This document shows positions 8,425-15,980 of a DNA stretch of 52,528 bases, in pieces. A program made the translations under genes and the position numbers. Source of the DNA: Gammaproteobacteria bacterium (GTDB lineage: Bacteria > Pseudomonadota > Gammaproteobacteria > Woeseiales > Woeseiaceae); NCBI GenBank assembly GCA_002685275.1, contig NYWX01000041.1, positions 1 to 52,528 of the forward strand, written 5' to 3'. Below the pieces are notes generated by a model. The model did not search any database. It was not told the DNA's origin and was given only the letters and a program-made list of their open reading frames with translations. Every line of letters starts with the position of its first letter. Position 1 is the first letter of the stretch.

Positions 8425-9009
8425 CTAGCGAAGCCCATCTTTCCCGATTACATCATCTTGTGTTAAGCCGCCAACTCGTGGCAGTGGTCTACCACTATCT
8501 GTCACAGAAACTGCGACTAGAATTTCATTATTTTTTGGACCGTCATTTAGGCGCACCTCCATGGCATCAAAGTGGCTACGTACATGAGCAGCATCTTTAT
8601 GTCCAAGAGGAATATCGATGGCTGTTCCAGCTACACCCATTTTTTTTGATGAAGGAATTAATGCAGCACCTCTCTGCACCGCTAAACGGAGCGGTTTTCC
8701 AAGGCATGGATGTAAAATCGCTGCAGCATGTTCTAATTCTCCATTAATGCCAACAATAGCAGCTTTTCCAAAACTCTCTATTTCATGCGGTTCTACTCCT
8801 AATGCAGCTACAGCGCGTTGACCTAAATATTCACCGAGTTCTGCACCTATTTCTGTTAAAATTTCGAGGTCTTCTATAAACTCTCCTGCACAGGGATTTT
8901 CAATTACAGCAAGTGCTGCAGCTTTTCGCGTAATTGGATTAATTGAGCGATTCATCTCTTTGCAGGTATCTTCAACAACAACTAAAACCTTTCTAATTTT
9001 CGCTTTCAT
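8425..9009 (-). CDS. DUF1185 / 'amino acid synthesis' family protein, copy B
   Basis: A 194-aa protein of PF06684 (DUF1185), a family with solved structures but, to my knowledge, no proven reaction. Recognisable parts are VLVVVEDTCKEMN, the ENPCAGEFIEDL segment, KAAIVGINGELEHAAA, IPSSKKMGVAGTAIDIPLGHKDAAHVRSHF and a C-terminal GGLTQDDVIGKDGLR. It is a clear paralogue of the upstream gene, with the same length and the same motif order, and the two overlap by 4 nt (ATGA), so they may form a hetero-oligomer. The conserved Ser-Lys-Lys and His residues suggest a small-molecule active site. A role in ring or aldehyde processing within the operon is inference. Confidence 0.85.
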   Translation of the reverse strand: MKAKIRKVLVVVEDTCKEMNRSINPITRKAAALAVIENPCAGEFIEDLEILTEIGAELGEYLGQRAVAALGVEPHEIESFGKAAIVGINGELEHAAAILHPCLGKPLRLAVQRGAALIPSSKKMGVAGTAIDIPLGHKDAAHVRSHFDAMEVRLNDGPKNNEILVAVSVTDSGRPLPRVGGLTQDDVIGKDGLR

Positions 9010-9587
9010 CGCAAACCATCCTCTCCAATAATTTCGTTTGCTTGCAAGCCACCCATTCTAGCGTGTATTCGAGAGCCATTAGTCATAGCCAAACAAAATA
9101 CTAACTCATTCGGCCTTGGCGCATCTGGTACTTGCAATGGAAGAGTATGAAAATGACTTCGAACATAAGCGGCATTGGTGTGTGCTAAGGGTATATCAAT
9201 CATTGCACCTACTGGGCCAACCTTTTTTGTGGATGGAACAATAGCTTTTGTGTCACCAAGTACTTGCCTCATGCCATAACCACCTGGTGAATGCCAGAGA
9301 GCGCCGTGCTCCAATTCGCCATTTGCACCAATAATACAACCTTTGCCATAAGCTTCGATATCTTCTGGCGAACAATTCATTGCCTCTAAAAGCTCATTTG
9401 CTAATTGAAGTCCTAATGGCTCTAATTTTTCCAAAGCAGGCTCTAAAACTTTAACATGTTGGCCTGCAAATGGATTATTCACTATTCCACATATACCACC
9501 TATTAATAGTGGTTCACTTTTTGGCGGGCCAAATTCATGATTTGAACGATCAAGAGTAATAACTATTTTTCGTATATCAAAATTCAC
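9006..9587 (-). CDS. DUF1185 / 'amino acid synthesis' family protein, copy A
   Basis: A 193-aa paralogue of the next gene, with matching segments IRKIVITLDRS, NNPFAGQHVKVLEPAL, GCIIGANGELEHGALWH, VPSTKKVGPVGAMIDIPL, AAYVRSHFHTLP and GGLQANEIIGEDGLR. I chose the GTG at 9587 because it forms a GTGA overlap with the UPF0280 stop and gives almost the same length as copy B; an ATG at 9620 would overlap by 37 nt. Family PF06684 has no firmly known function despite its name. The coupling on both sides (GTGA and ATGA) shows that the proteins are made together with the 6-hydroxynicotinate reductase and enamidase homologues. Confidence 0.85.
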   Translation of the reverse strand: MNFDIRKIVITLDRSNHEFGPPKSEPLLIGGICGIVNNPFAGQHVKVLEPALEKLEPLGLQLANELLEAMNCSPEDIEAYGKGCIIGANGELEHGALWHSPGGYGMRQVLGDTKAIVPSTKKVGPVGAMIDIPLAHTNAAYVRSHFHTLPLQVPDAPRPNELVFCLAMTNGSRIHARMGGLQANEIIGEDGLR

Positions 9588-10501
9588 TGTGTCTTCACCT
9601 CTATATTTTGATACGGCCAACCTAGTGAGCGATTATGTCCTTGAAGATAAATAAAAACACCGAAAACCTTGTTTTTATCTATTAGTTTTTGAGCAAATCT
9701 CGCACCTCGATTAAGAGCATCGTTAATTTCTTTTTTATTTAAACTACCTACTTTTATGGTTACTAACTTTTTTCCTAGATCACTGTCTGGGTCTATCTTA
9801 AATGCCTGAGCACGATCAATACAATTAGCATTACAATTTACTTCATTTGCAATTAAAGTTGCCACCGTATCAGCAACTGCTGCATTTTTTGCAAGAACTG
9901 TCACCGCATCCGCAATACCCAATGATAATGAATGCCCATCCCATCCACTAGTTGCAATGCCACGTATATCATCTTTGCTTGTTATCTGTACAGATGCAGT
10001 TGGTGCTGCTACCGAGAGATCAGGTACAACGCCAATTTTCATTTTTTGGCCATCTCCCAAAAAAAGAGCAATATCACCACCATTATTAACAAAAATATTA
10101 TTAAGTCCTTTAACAACGCTCATTGCAATTAAAATTTCATCAGCAACAGCGCCTGCTACGGCCGCCATGGGTGTAATAAAATAATTTCTGTATTGCCTTA
10201 CGGTAGAAATCATGTGTTTTGATGTAGCATCATTTATGTTTATATCTTTTTTAAAACTCAAGGGTGCTCTTAATAGAGAAAGATTATTTACTAAACCCTC
10301 TAGCATTCCATCCATACGTCTTGCTGCAAGTCCGTATGCTTTTTTTACACATGAACTACTTCCATTTGCTTTTATAATAATATTAATCGGACCATGCTGT
10401 AAGTGTAATCGATTCCCAGGCAGTATTATTTTTTGAACTTGACTAGAGTATTGAGGGAAAACCTTATTGCTAGATAAAATTTGAGGGGCGCTAAGACTCA
10501 T
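9584..10501 (-). CDS. UPF0280 family protein (ApbE-superfamily), possible flavinylation factor
   Basis: About 305 aa from the ATG at 10501, which begins 7 nt after the stop of the reductase gene; the frame is open further upstream but would run into that gene. UPF0280 signatures seen are AARRMDGMLEGL, MISTVRQYRNYFITPMAAVAGAVADEIL, NNGGDIALFLG, RGIATSGWDGHSLSLGIADAVTVLA and ADTVATLIANEVN. The family belongs to the ApbE-like superfamily, whose founding members attach FMN covalently to Thr of target proteins. Since the E. barkeri 6-hydroxynicotinate reductase is reported to carry covalent flavin, a maturation role for the neighbouring reductase is attractive but unproven. Confidence 0.87.
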   Translation of the reverse strand: MSLSAPQILSSNKVFPQYSSQVQKIILPGNRLHLQHGPINIIIKANGSSSCVKKAYGLAARRMDGMLEGLVNNLSLLRAPLSFKKDININDATSKHMISTVRQYRNYFITPMAAVAGAVADEILIAMSVVKGLNNIFVNNGGDIALFLGDGQKMKIGVVPDLSVAAPTASVQITSKDDIRGIATSGWDGHSLSLGIADAVTVLAKNAAVADTVATLIANEVNCNANCIDRAQAFKIDPDSDLGKKLVTIKVGSLNKKEINDALNRGARFAQKLIDKNKVFGVFIYLQGHNRSLGWPYQNIEVKTQ

Positions 10502-10508
10502 AAATAAC

Positions 10509-12041
10509 TTACTTGAGTGGCCATGGATTTTTTGGATCACAAGCATGTCTTTGTGCACTGTTACCATAATAATTTTGGATGTCTTCAAGCGATTGAATAT
10601 AATCAATATGCCCACCCATTTCAGCGTATCGTTTTTTAGATAGTGTAAATTCTATAGGTGCAACTATTGCTGGTGTTGGAACATATCCAAATGCATTTTC
10701 TGGCATTCGTGTTACATCAACCATAATTGTAATTCCTCCTCCAGGCCATACATATACTGGTGCACCCCCCATGGTAACACTCGTCAATGATTCCTTTACA
10801 GAATGAGTCAGATTTACGGGATTGCCTGTAACTCCAGCACGTAATGAACCACCAGCACCAGCAACAAATAAAACTGAACAGAGTGAGGGCTCACAGTTTT
10901 CTTTTATACGGTCAATTACAATTCGCACTTCTGTCGGCATATTTGTTTGCACAGGTTGTAAATTCTCATCGAGAATACAGTAAATACTCTCATCACCAGT
11001 AGTAGTGGTCATCAATAGACGGCTTCCTGAGCGCGCAATTTTTTCATCTATCGATTCTATAATTGAAAAAGGGTCAGTGATGTCAGTACCGCCCCATCCT
11101 TGGCCAGAATTTGCAACATTAAAATAACGACCTGGTGTAGAGCGTCTTCCACATACTCTAATTCCAGAAGGCTCCATACCGAGACATCTTCCAGCCTGAT
11201 GTTCTGATAGCACCCCAGTAATGTGTTCATCAACTACAATTACTTCATCAACAAGACCATGCCATTGTTCCGCGAATATACCGATTGTTGCAGACCCACA
11301 ACCAACTCGCATTTGCTGCTCAGTGACACCATCGATAATAGGAGCATGTCCAGCTTGTATTTGTATAGAAGAACCATTTGTAATATCTAACTCAACTGGC
11401 TGACGATTACATAACGCCATAATTGTATTACAAGTTATTTTACCTTCTCGCTTACTGCCGCCTGTAAGGTGATTAACCCCTCCTAGTGATAACATTGGAG
11501 ACCCATATTCGCTAGTTGTTACATGGCCAACGTGTTCTCCATCGCATAAGACATTAGCTTGTTCAGCACCGAGATGTTTGTCTGTATCTAATTTAATCTT
11601 CACACCGCAATAGGAAAAAATACCTTCGCTTACAACAGTAACTGTTTCAACGTCATCATATTGTGTCGATACAATAAACGGAGCAGGCTTATAATCAGGA
11701 TAAGTAGTACCAGCTCCAATAGCAGTAACAAATGTCTCTTGTTGAACTAAACTTCCGTTCCAATTTTTTGAAGAGTCCGCAAAAGGCACCACCTCAGTAT
11801 CTGAGTCAGATGAATTTTCAAGTATTATTAATGGATCTACACGCGCAAGCTCGCCTCCAATATTGGCATATCTCCCACAGGCTCCAGATCGCTCAGGTCT
11901 TATTCTGCATAAAACAGGACAAGCATCGCAGCGTACAATATTATCCTTTTCGCGAGCACCAAAGCGTTCTGTCATTCCAATAAGACTAGTTGGGTGTACT
12001 GACTTTTTGTCAGAAGTGGTTTTGTTTTTTTTAGAAGTCAT
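10509..12041 (-). CDS. 6-hydroxynicotinate reductase homologue (iron-sulfur flavoprotein)
   Basis: A 510-aa protein that I recognise as the family annotated 6-hydroxynicotinate reductase. In E. barkeri this enzyme reduces 6-hydroxynicotinate to 1,4,5,6-tetrahydro-6-oxonicotinate with ferredoxin. The N-terminus carries a compact Cys motif (Cys38, Cys41, Cys45, Cys55) suitable for an Fe-S cluster. Further cysteines (145, 166, 204, 211, 248, 286, 297, 355, 383, 388) could bind more clusters. A GSAT stretch at 249-252 resembles, but does not fully match, ApbE-type flavinylation sites. It is the first gene of the seven-gene operon and faces the symporter across a divergent promoter region. It should need low-potential electrons; a ferredoxin and its reductase lie 2.5 kb away. 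The exact substrate is inferred. Confidence 0.85.
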   Translation of the reverse strand: MTSKKNKTTSDKKSVHPTSLIGMTERFGAREKDNIVRCDACPVLCRIRPERSGACGRYANIGGELARVDPLIILENSSDSDTEVVPFADSSKNWNGSLVQQETFVTAIGAGTTYPDYKPAPFIVSTQYDDVETVTVVSEGIFSYCGVKIKLDTDKHLGAEQANVLCDGEHVGHVTTSEYGSPMLSLGGVNHLTGGSKREGKITCNTIMALCNRQPVELDITNGSSIQIQAGHAPIIDGVTEQQMRVGCGSATIGIFAEQWHGLVDEVIVVDEHITGVLSEHQAGRCLGMEPSGIRVCGRRSTPGRYFNVANSGQGWGGTDITDPFSIIESIDEKIARSGSRLLMTTTTGDESIYCILDENLQPVQTNMPTEVRIVIDRIKENCEPSLCSVLFVAGAGGSLRAGVTGNPVNLTHSVKESLTSVTMGGAPVYVWPGGGITIMVDVTRMPENAFGYVPTPAIVAPIEFTLSKKRYAEMGGHIDYIQSLEDIQNYYGNSAQRHACDPKNPWPLK

Positions 12042-12099
12042 TAGTTACCTATAAATCATATTAATTATAAGTATACATATGAAAAAACAACCATACTAG

Positions 12100-12125
12100 T
12101 TCATAATGACGCAACTAATTATGAA
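12100..12125. promoter_or_regulatory. Inverted repeat TTCATAAT-N10-ATTATGAA, candidate operator
   Basis: A perfect 8-bp inverted repeat with a 10-bp spacer near the middle of the 212-bp divergent region between the reductase operon (starting at 12041) and the symporter genes (starting at 12254). Centre-to-centre arm spacing of 18 bp puts the arms on roughly the same face of the helix, as expected for a dimeric winged-helix repressor. The MarR gene at 13967-14416 is the obvious candidate protein. No second copy was found by eye in front of the MarR or ferredoxin genes, so the assignment is tentative. Confidence 0.5.
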
Positions 12126-12253
12126 AACTGCTACAACTATTTACTTTCTCTTTATGTAAAATGCTGTTAATAAAAAATTATTAATCTTTTTAGGTAAAAA
12201 TTTATAGTTTCTTTGTATCAGAAAATTTTTTTAAACAGTGAATATTGATTTTT

Positions 12254-12499
12254 ATGAAACCCAAATTTAATAAATATAATAATCGATTATTTTGGTGGCG
12301 ATTTTGTTGTGGTGTCGCCATTATTCTTTCCATCTTAACTTTTACACCGCTTGTAATTGGTAACACTACTCTTCAGATTTTTAATATTCCTTTTTCATTG
12401 GCAATCGGACTGATCATTGGGCTGGCATTTATATTGATAACAATTGCTGGTACTTTCGTTTATCCAATATTTTCCAGAAATGGAGATAAAAATGAATAA
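12254..12499 (+). CDS. Small two-helix membrane protein, symporter partner
   Basis: An 81-aa protein with two membrane helices (about residues 15-35 and 43-67) and a charged C-terminus. The ATG at 12254 is preferred to an in-frame TTG at 12245. Its 3' end overlaps the following sodium:solute symporter gene by 8 nt, so the two are translated together. Small two-helix proteins of the DUF3311 and DUF485 kinds commonly precede SSS-family transporters and are thought to act as accessory subunits. I cannot assign the exact family by eye. It is probably needed for assembly or stability of the transporter. Confidence 0.72.
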   Translation: MKPKFNKYNNRLFWWRFCCGVAIILSILTFTPLVIGNTTLQIFNIPFSLAIGLIIGLAFILITIAGTFVYPIFSRNGDKNE

Positions 12500-13910
12500 G
12501 TGGATATTGATTATTGGTTCCATATATCTTTGTACACTTATATCTGCGGCCTTTCGTGCGCGTAAGTCAAATCAATCTGATAATGATTTTTTATTAGCAG
12601 GATCTAATCTTGGTTCTCTTGTTGGTTGCTTGACTGTTGCAGCTACTTTATTTAGTACATTTACATTGATGGGCATGCCAGATCTTTTTCGTAACCACGG
12701 TATTGGAGCTTGGGTTTTTCTTGGAATTTCTGATTGTGCACTTGCATTTGTTGCTCTATGGTTTGGCGTGAATATTCGACGCCGTATTTCTGCTGAGAAC
12801 TTTAGTGGATTTTCTGATTGGCTTGGAAAAGCTTTTCACAGCCGCCATGCAACATATGTTTATCTATTCGGTATTTTTATTTTTTTAGTACCCTATGTTG
12901 CAATTCAAATAAAAGGGATATCATTATTTCTAAGTTCAATAATGCCAGATGTTATGCCAAGTTGGGCGTGGTCGATTGCAATAGTGAGTGTAATCTTAGC
13001 TTATAGTGAATTAGGTGGCCTTAAAGCAATAATTTTTGCTGATGCAGTTCAAGGTATAGTGTTATTTAGTGCCACCATAATTATTGCAGTAAGCTGTGTG
13101 ACTTATTTTGGCAGCATCGAGCTCATGTTTGATTCGATAGAAGCCACATCACCAGCTCTTTTATCTGTTCCTGGGCCATCCGGTTTATTTACATTCCAAT
13201 TTCTTGTAGCTTCTTTTTTAGCATTTGCAATGATTCCGGTAACGCAACCACAAATGAGTACGCGTTTAATCATTATGCGTGACAATTCATCACTAGCACG
13301 AATGGCAGTTCTACTATCTATTTTTTCTTTTATTTTAGTTCTTGCAACTTTACCTATTGGTCTTTACGGCGCTGCACTTTATTCCACCAGTTCAACTGGT
13401 GAATTTATTGCCAATGTTCTTGTTTATGATCAATTACCAATTGTTGCAGCTGTAGTTGTAGTAGGATTAATTGCAGCTGCAATTTCAACAGCAGATTCTC
13501 AACTTTTTGCACTAGGTAGTGAGTTACGCTCAGGTATATCTGACGTAAAATACAAATCATTATCTTTAATGCGAGGGGCGATCGTTATTTTTGCTTTGTC
13601 CGCACTAGTAGTGTCTTTGGTAAGCAATGCACATATTGTTCTTTTAGCACGCACAAGTTTTGCAGGATCATCATTACTAGCACCTATGATATTGTCAGCT
13701 GTCTTTTTTCCTAGGCAATTACATTACTCTATTCCACTATTAACAGGATTGGGCTTGATTGTATTTCTCGCATCACTTTTTGGATTGGTCAATAATATGT
13801 TATGGGGTCTACGAATGGATCTATTAACACTCTTAATAGTGTCTTTCGGAACAATGGTAGTTCTAATTTTCAGGCAACTTAATTTAAATAATTTTAATGA
13901 AACTATATGA
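12492..13910 (+). CDS. Sodium:solute symporter (SSS family), probable nicotinate or related acid uptake
   Basis: About 472 aa with some 13 hydrophobic segments and SSS-family features: DNDFLLAGSNLGSLVGCLTVAATLFSTFTLMG near the N-terminus, ELGGLKAIIFADAVQGIVLF in the middle, and AAAISTADSQLFALGSEL, which carries Na+-site residues. The ATG at 12492 overlaps the upstream small gene. The gene diverges from the nicotinate-like operon and shares its promoter region, so it probably imports that operon's substrate. The transported compound cannot be read from the sequence. No nicotinate transporter of the NicT/MFS or NiaP kind is present in the window, which leaves this as the candidate. Confidence 0.88.
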   Translation: MNKWILIIGSIYLCTLISAAFRARKSNQSDNDFLLAGSNLGSLVGCLTVAATLFSTFTLMGMPDLFRNHGIGAWVFLGISDCALAFVALWFGVNIRRRISAENFSGFSDWLGKAFHSRHATYVYLFGIFIFLVPYVAIQIKGISLFLSSIMPDVMPSWAWSIAIVSVILAYSELGGLKAIIFADAVQGIVLFSATIIIAVSCVTYFGSIELMFDSIEATSPALLSVPGPSGLFTFQFLVASFLAFAMIPVTQPQMSTRLIIMRDNSSLARMAVLLSIFSFILVLATLPIGLYGAALYSTSSTGEFIANVLVYDQLPIVAAVVVVGLIAAAISTADSQLFALGSELRSGISDVKYKSLSLMRGAIVIFALSALVVSLVSNAHIVLLARTSFAGSSLLAPMILSAVFFPRQLHYSIPLLTGLGLIVFLASLFGLVNNMLWGLRMDLLTLLIVSFGTMVVLIFRQLNLNNFNETI

Positions 13911-13927
13911 ATTTTTTTGAAATTAAA

Positions 13928-13962
13928 TTTAAGCTAATTTGGTTTCTTAAATCGCTTAAATA
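13928..13962. terminator. Possible bidirectional terminator between convergent genes
   Basis: ATTTAAGC at 13928-13935 pairs with GCTTAAAT at 13955-13962, giving an 8-bp stem with a 19-nt loop in the 56-bp gap between the converging symporter and MarR genes. The stem is AT-rich and flanked by A/T runs on both sides. Position favours a terminator; weak stem strength keeps confidence low. Confidence 0.3.
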
Positions 13963-13966
13963 AAAA

Positions 13967-14416
13967 TTAAGTTAATCGCGCTAATAAACTTAAAAAAATC
14001 TTTTGTTCATTTGCCGATAGTGGTTTAAGAGTATCTTGTGATACTTTATGTGCAGCAACTTCTAAGGAATTGATTAATTCAAGACCCTTGCTTGTTAGTG
14101 TAAGAAAAGATTTTCTTTTATCAGCAGGATCAACTTTTTTTTGTATTAATTGACGTTGAACTAAGCGATTTACAATCCCCATAATTGTTGCAGGATCAGC
14201 ATTATTGAGTCGTCCAAGTAAATTCTGTGATACATGACCTTTATCACGAATTTTAATTAATGAGGTAAATTGCATTGGAGTAAGCCCACTTTCCATAAAT
14301 AAATCTTGAAAAATACTACTTGATCGTTGATGGGCTCGTCGTAAAAGAAAGCCAGCTTGCTCCTCAATTACATATAAACGATTTGACCTAAAAGGTAATG
14401 GCACAGTCATCCCCAT
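13967..14416 (-). CDS. MarR-family transcriptional regulator
   Basis: A 149-aa winged-helix protein. An N-terminal dimerisation helix (EEQAGFLLRRAHQRSSSIF) is followed by TPMQFTSLIKIRDKG. The recognition helix lies around NNADPATIMGIVNRLVQRQLI, and the DPADKRKSFLTLTSKG wing is typical of MarR. MarR regulators named NicR and BpsR sense 6-hydroxynicotinate in aerobic nicotinate degraders. By position between the symporter and the ferredoxin genes, this one probably regulates the nicotinate-like module, with the inverted repeat at 12100-12125 as a candidate site. The ligand is inferred only. It is transcribed toward the symporter. Confidence 0.9.
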   Translation of the reverse strand: MGMTVPLPFRSNRLYVIEEQAGFLLRRAHQRSSSIFQDLFMESGLTPMQFTSLIKIRDKGHVSQNLLGRLNNADPATIMGIVNRLVQRQLIQKKVDPADKRKSFLTLTSKGLELINSLEVAAHKVSQDTLKPLSANEQKIFLSLLARLT

Positions 14417-14536
14417 ATTTTTTGATAGTTATTAATTTAATCATTTTGAATATACTTCTCACATGTTTAAATATTAAAAAATAAAAGATAAATTTTTCAA
14501 TAAGGATGTATTAGCTATATCAACCTTTGGTTATTG

Positions 14537-14878
14537 TTAATCTGTATCCCCTGGTTTTTCGCTAAAATAACGTTCAAATTTATTCTTTTCGTCTCTGTAC
14601 TCATCAGAATCAGCTGGAGACTCTCCCTTTCGCGTTATGTTTGGCCATATCTCAGAGTATTTGGTATTTATTTCAAGCCAGAACTGTTTAGGTGTATCTT
14701 CATCATCAGGCTTAATTGCTTCAACTGGGCATTCGGGTTCACAAATCCCACAATCGATACATTCGTCAGGATTAATAACTAAAAAGTTTTCACCTTCGTA
14801 AAAACAATCAACTGGGCATACTTCGACACAATCCATTAATTTACATTTCACACATGGATCAGTAACGATAAAAGTCAC
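14537..14878 (-). CDS. fdxA: 7Fe ferredoxin FdxA
   Basis: A 113-aa [3Fe-4S][4Fe-4S] ferredoxin of the Azotobacter FdI type. The N-terminal cluster region reads [23 protein letters not shown] and the second [16 protein letters not shown]. The C-terminal acidic tail is also typical. A strong AAGGAG Shine-Dalgarno lies just ahead of the ATG. It follows the ferredoxin-NADP reductase gene on the same strand, 77 nt apart. FdxA is widespread and often stands alone, but placed here it is a natural electron donor for the ferredoxin-dependent 6-hydroxynicotinate reductase homologue. Confidence 0.95.
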   Translation of the reverse strand: MTFIVTDPCVKCKLMDCVEVCPVDCFYEGENFLVINPDECIDCGICEPECPVEAIKPDDEDTPKQFWLEINTKYSEIWPNITRKGESPADSDEYRDEKNKFERYFSEKPGDTD

Positions 14879-14955
14879 ATGAGTCTCCTTAAAATAAGCA
14901 AGTAACTGATTAAAAATTTATAAAAACATACTAATTAAATGACGAATACTTCTTA

Positions 14956-15804
14956 TCACCCTACGAATGCTCGTTCAATAACAAAGCTTCCTGGGGTAGA
15001 ATTACTTCCTTCTTTTAGACCATGCTCTTCAAGCATGGAGGACATATCTTTATTAAACGCCATTGAGCCACAAACCATTACTCTGTCAGTTTGTGGATTA
15101 AATTTTTTGCTTGTTAATTTAAGATCTTTTGCAAAAGCACCAGATCTTATACGATCTGTTATTCTACCTTCAGTTCTGAATTCACTGCGTGTGACAGTTG
15201 GGTAGTAGGTAAATCTATTTCCTAGTAACTCACCAAAAATTTCATCAGAATAAATCTCTTTTTCTAGAAAGCTACGATAGGCGAGTTCTTTTTCTTCTCT
15301 AACTGTATGGGTTAAAACTATTTCATCAAATTTTTCATGTGTTTCTGGGTCACGTAAAACAGAAAGAAATGGCGCCAATCCAGTTCCAGTTCCTACCATA
15401 AACAAACGTTTTCCAGATTTAAGCGCATCTGTTACCAGTGTGCCGGTTGGTTTCTTACCCAAGAAAAGATGATCACCCTCTTTTAAGTGTTGTAAACGAG
15501 AAGTTAAAGGTCCATCAGGAACCTTAATCGAAAAAAATTCCAGATGCTCTTCCCAGTTTGGACTTACAATCGAATAAGCTCTCAGAAGAGGTTTTTTATT
15601 ATCATTTAAACCAATCATAATGAATTCACCAGAGCGAAAGCGGAAGCTATTTGGACGCTCAATCCGAAAGCTAAATAAACTTTCTGTCCAATGATGCACC
15701 CAAATTATTTTCTCTAGGAAGAGCTTTTTTTCATCTGCCATATCTTTTAATTTGGAATATTGCAATGACTCTTCCATCTTCCTTTGACTCATCTTTACAT
15801 CCAT
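14956..15804 (-). CDS. fpr: Ferredoxin-NADP+ reductase (bacterial FPR type)
   Basis: An FAD enzyme exchanging electrons between NADPH and ferredoxin or flavodoxin. FAD-binding RAYSIVSP, the NADP-binding GTGTGLAPFLSVLRDPE and the VMVCGS motif are present. The C-terminus FVIERAFVG matches the Azotobacter/Rhodobacter subclass that ends in an aromatic-containing tail over the flavin. The frame starts at 15804, about 20 residues longer than family members; internal ATGs at 15777 and 15741 are possible true starts, the last giving a typical MADEKK N-terminus. With fdxA downstream it forms an NADPH-to-ferredoxin chain, probably serving the reductase of the nicotinate-like operon as well as general stress and Fe-S needs. 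Confidence 0.93.
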   Translation of the reverse strand: MDVKMSQRKMEESLQYSKLKDMADEKKLFLEKIIWVHHWTESLFSFRIERPNSFRFRSGEFIMIGLNDNKKPLLRAYSIVSPNWEEHLEFFSIKVPDGPLTSRLQHLKEGDHLFLGKKPTGTLVTDALKSGKRLFMVGTGTGLAPFLSVLRDPETHEKFDEIVLTHTVREEKELAYRSFLEKEIYSDEIFGELLGNRFTYYPTVTRSEFRTEGRITDRIRSGAFAKDLKLTSKKFNPQTDRVMVCGSMAFNKDMSSMLEEHGLKEGSNSTPGSFVIERAFVG

Positions 15805-15980
15805 AAAAGTTAAAAATCTTATTTTATCAATACTAGAATAATATCATAAGTACACATACAACTTATATATTTATCTTTTATATCAATGGAGTAAATTTTC
15901 TTCTAAAAATTGGATATGCGTTTCACAAAGCGCTATGTTCTTCTTGGATGCATACAAATAATTGAGTAAGGAAGAGTGCA

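Noticed and set aside
8235..8747. 170-codon plus-strand open frame across the enamidase/DUF1185 junction
   Set aside because: It is antisense to two well-supported genes, has no family motifs and no upstream ribosome binding site; a shadow of the minus-strand coding pattern.
14534..14782. Plus-strand open frame antisense to fdxA
   Set aside because: Its hydrophobic, Cys/Phe-rich translation mirrors the ferredoxin gene on the other strand; the ferredoxin motifs are unambiguous.
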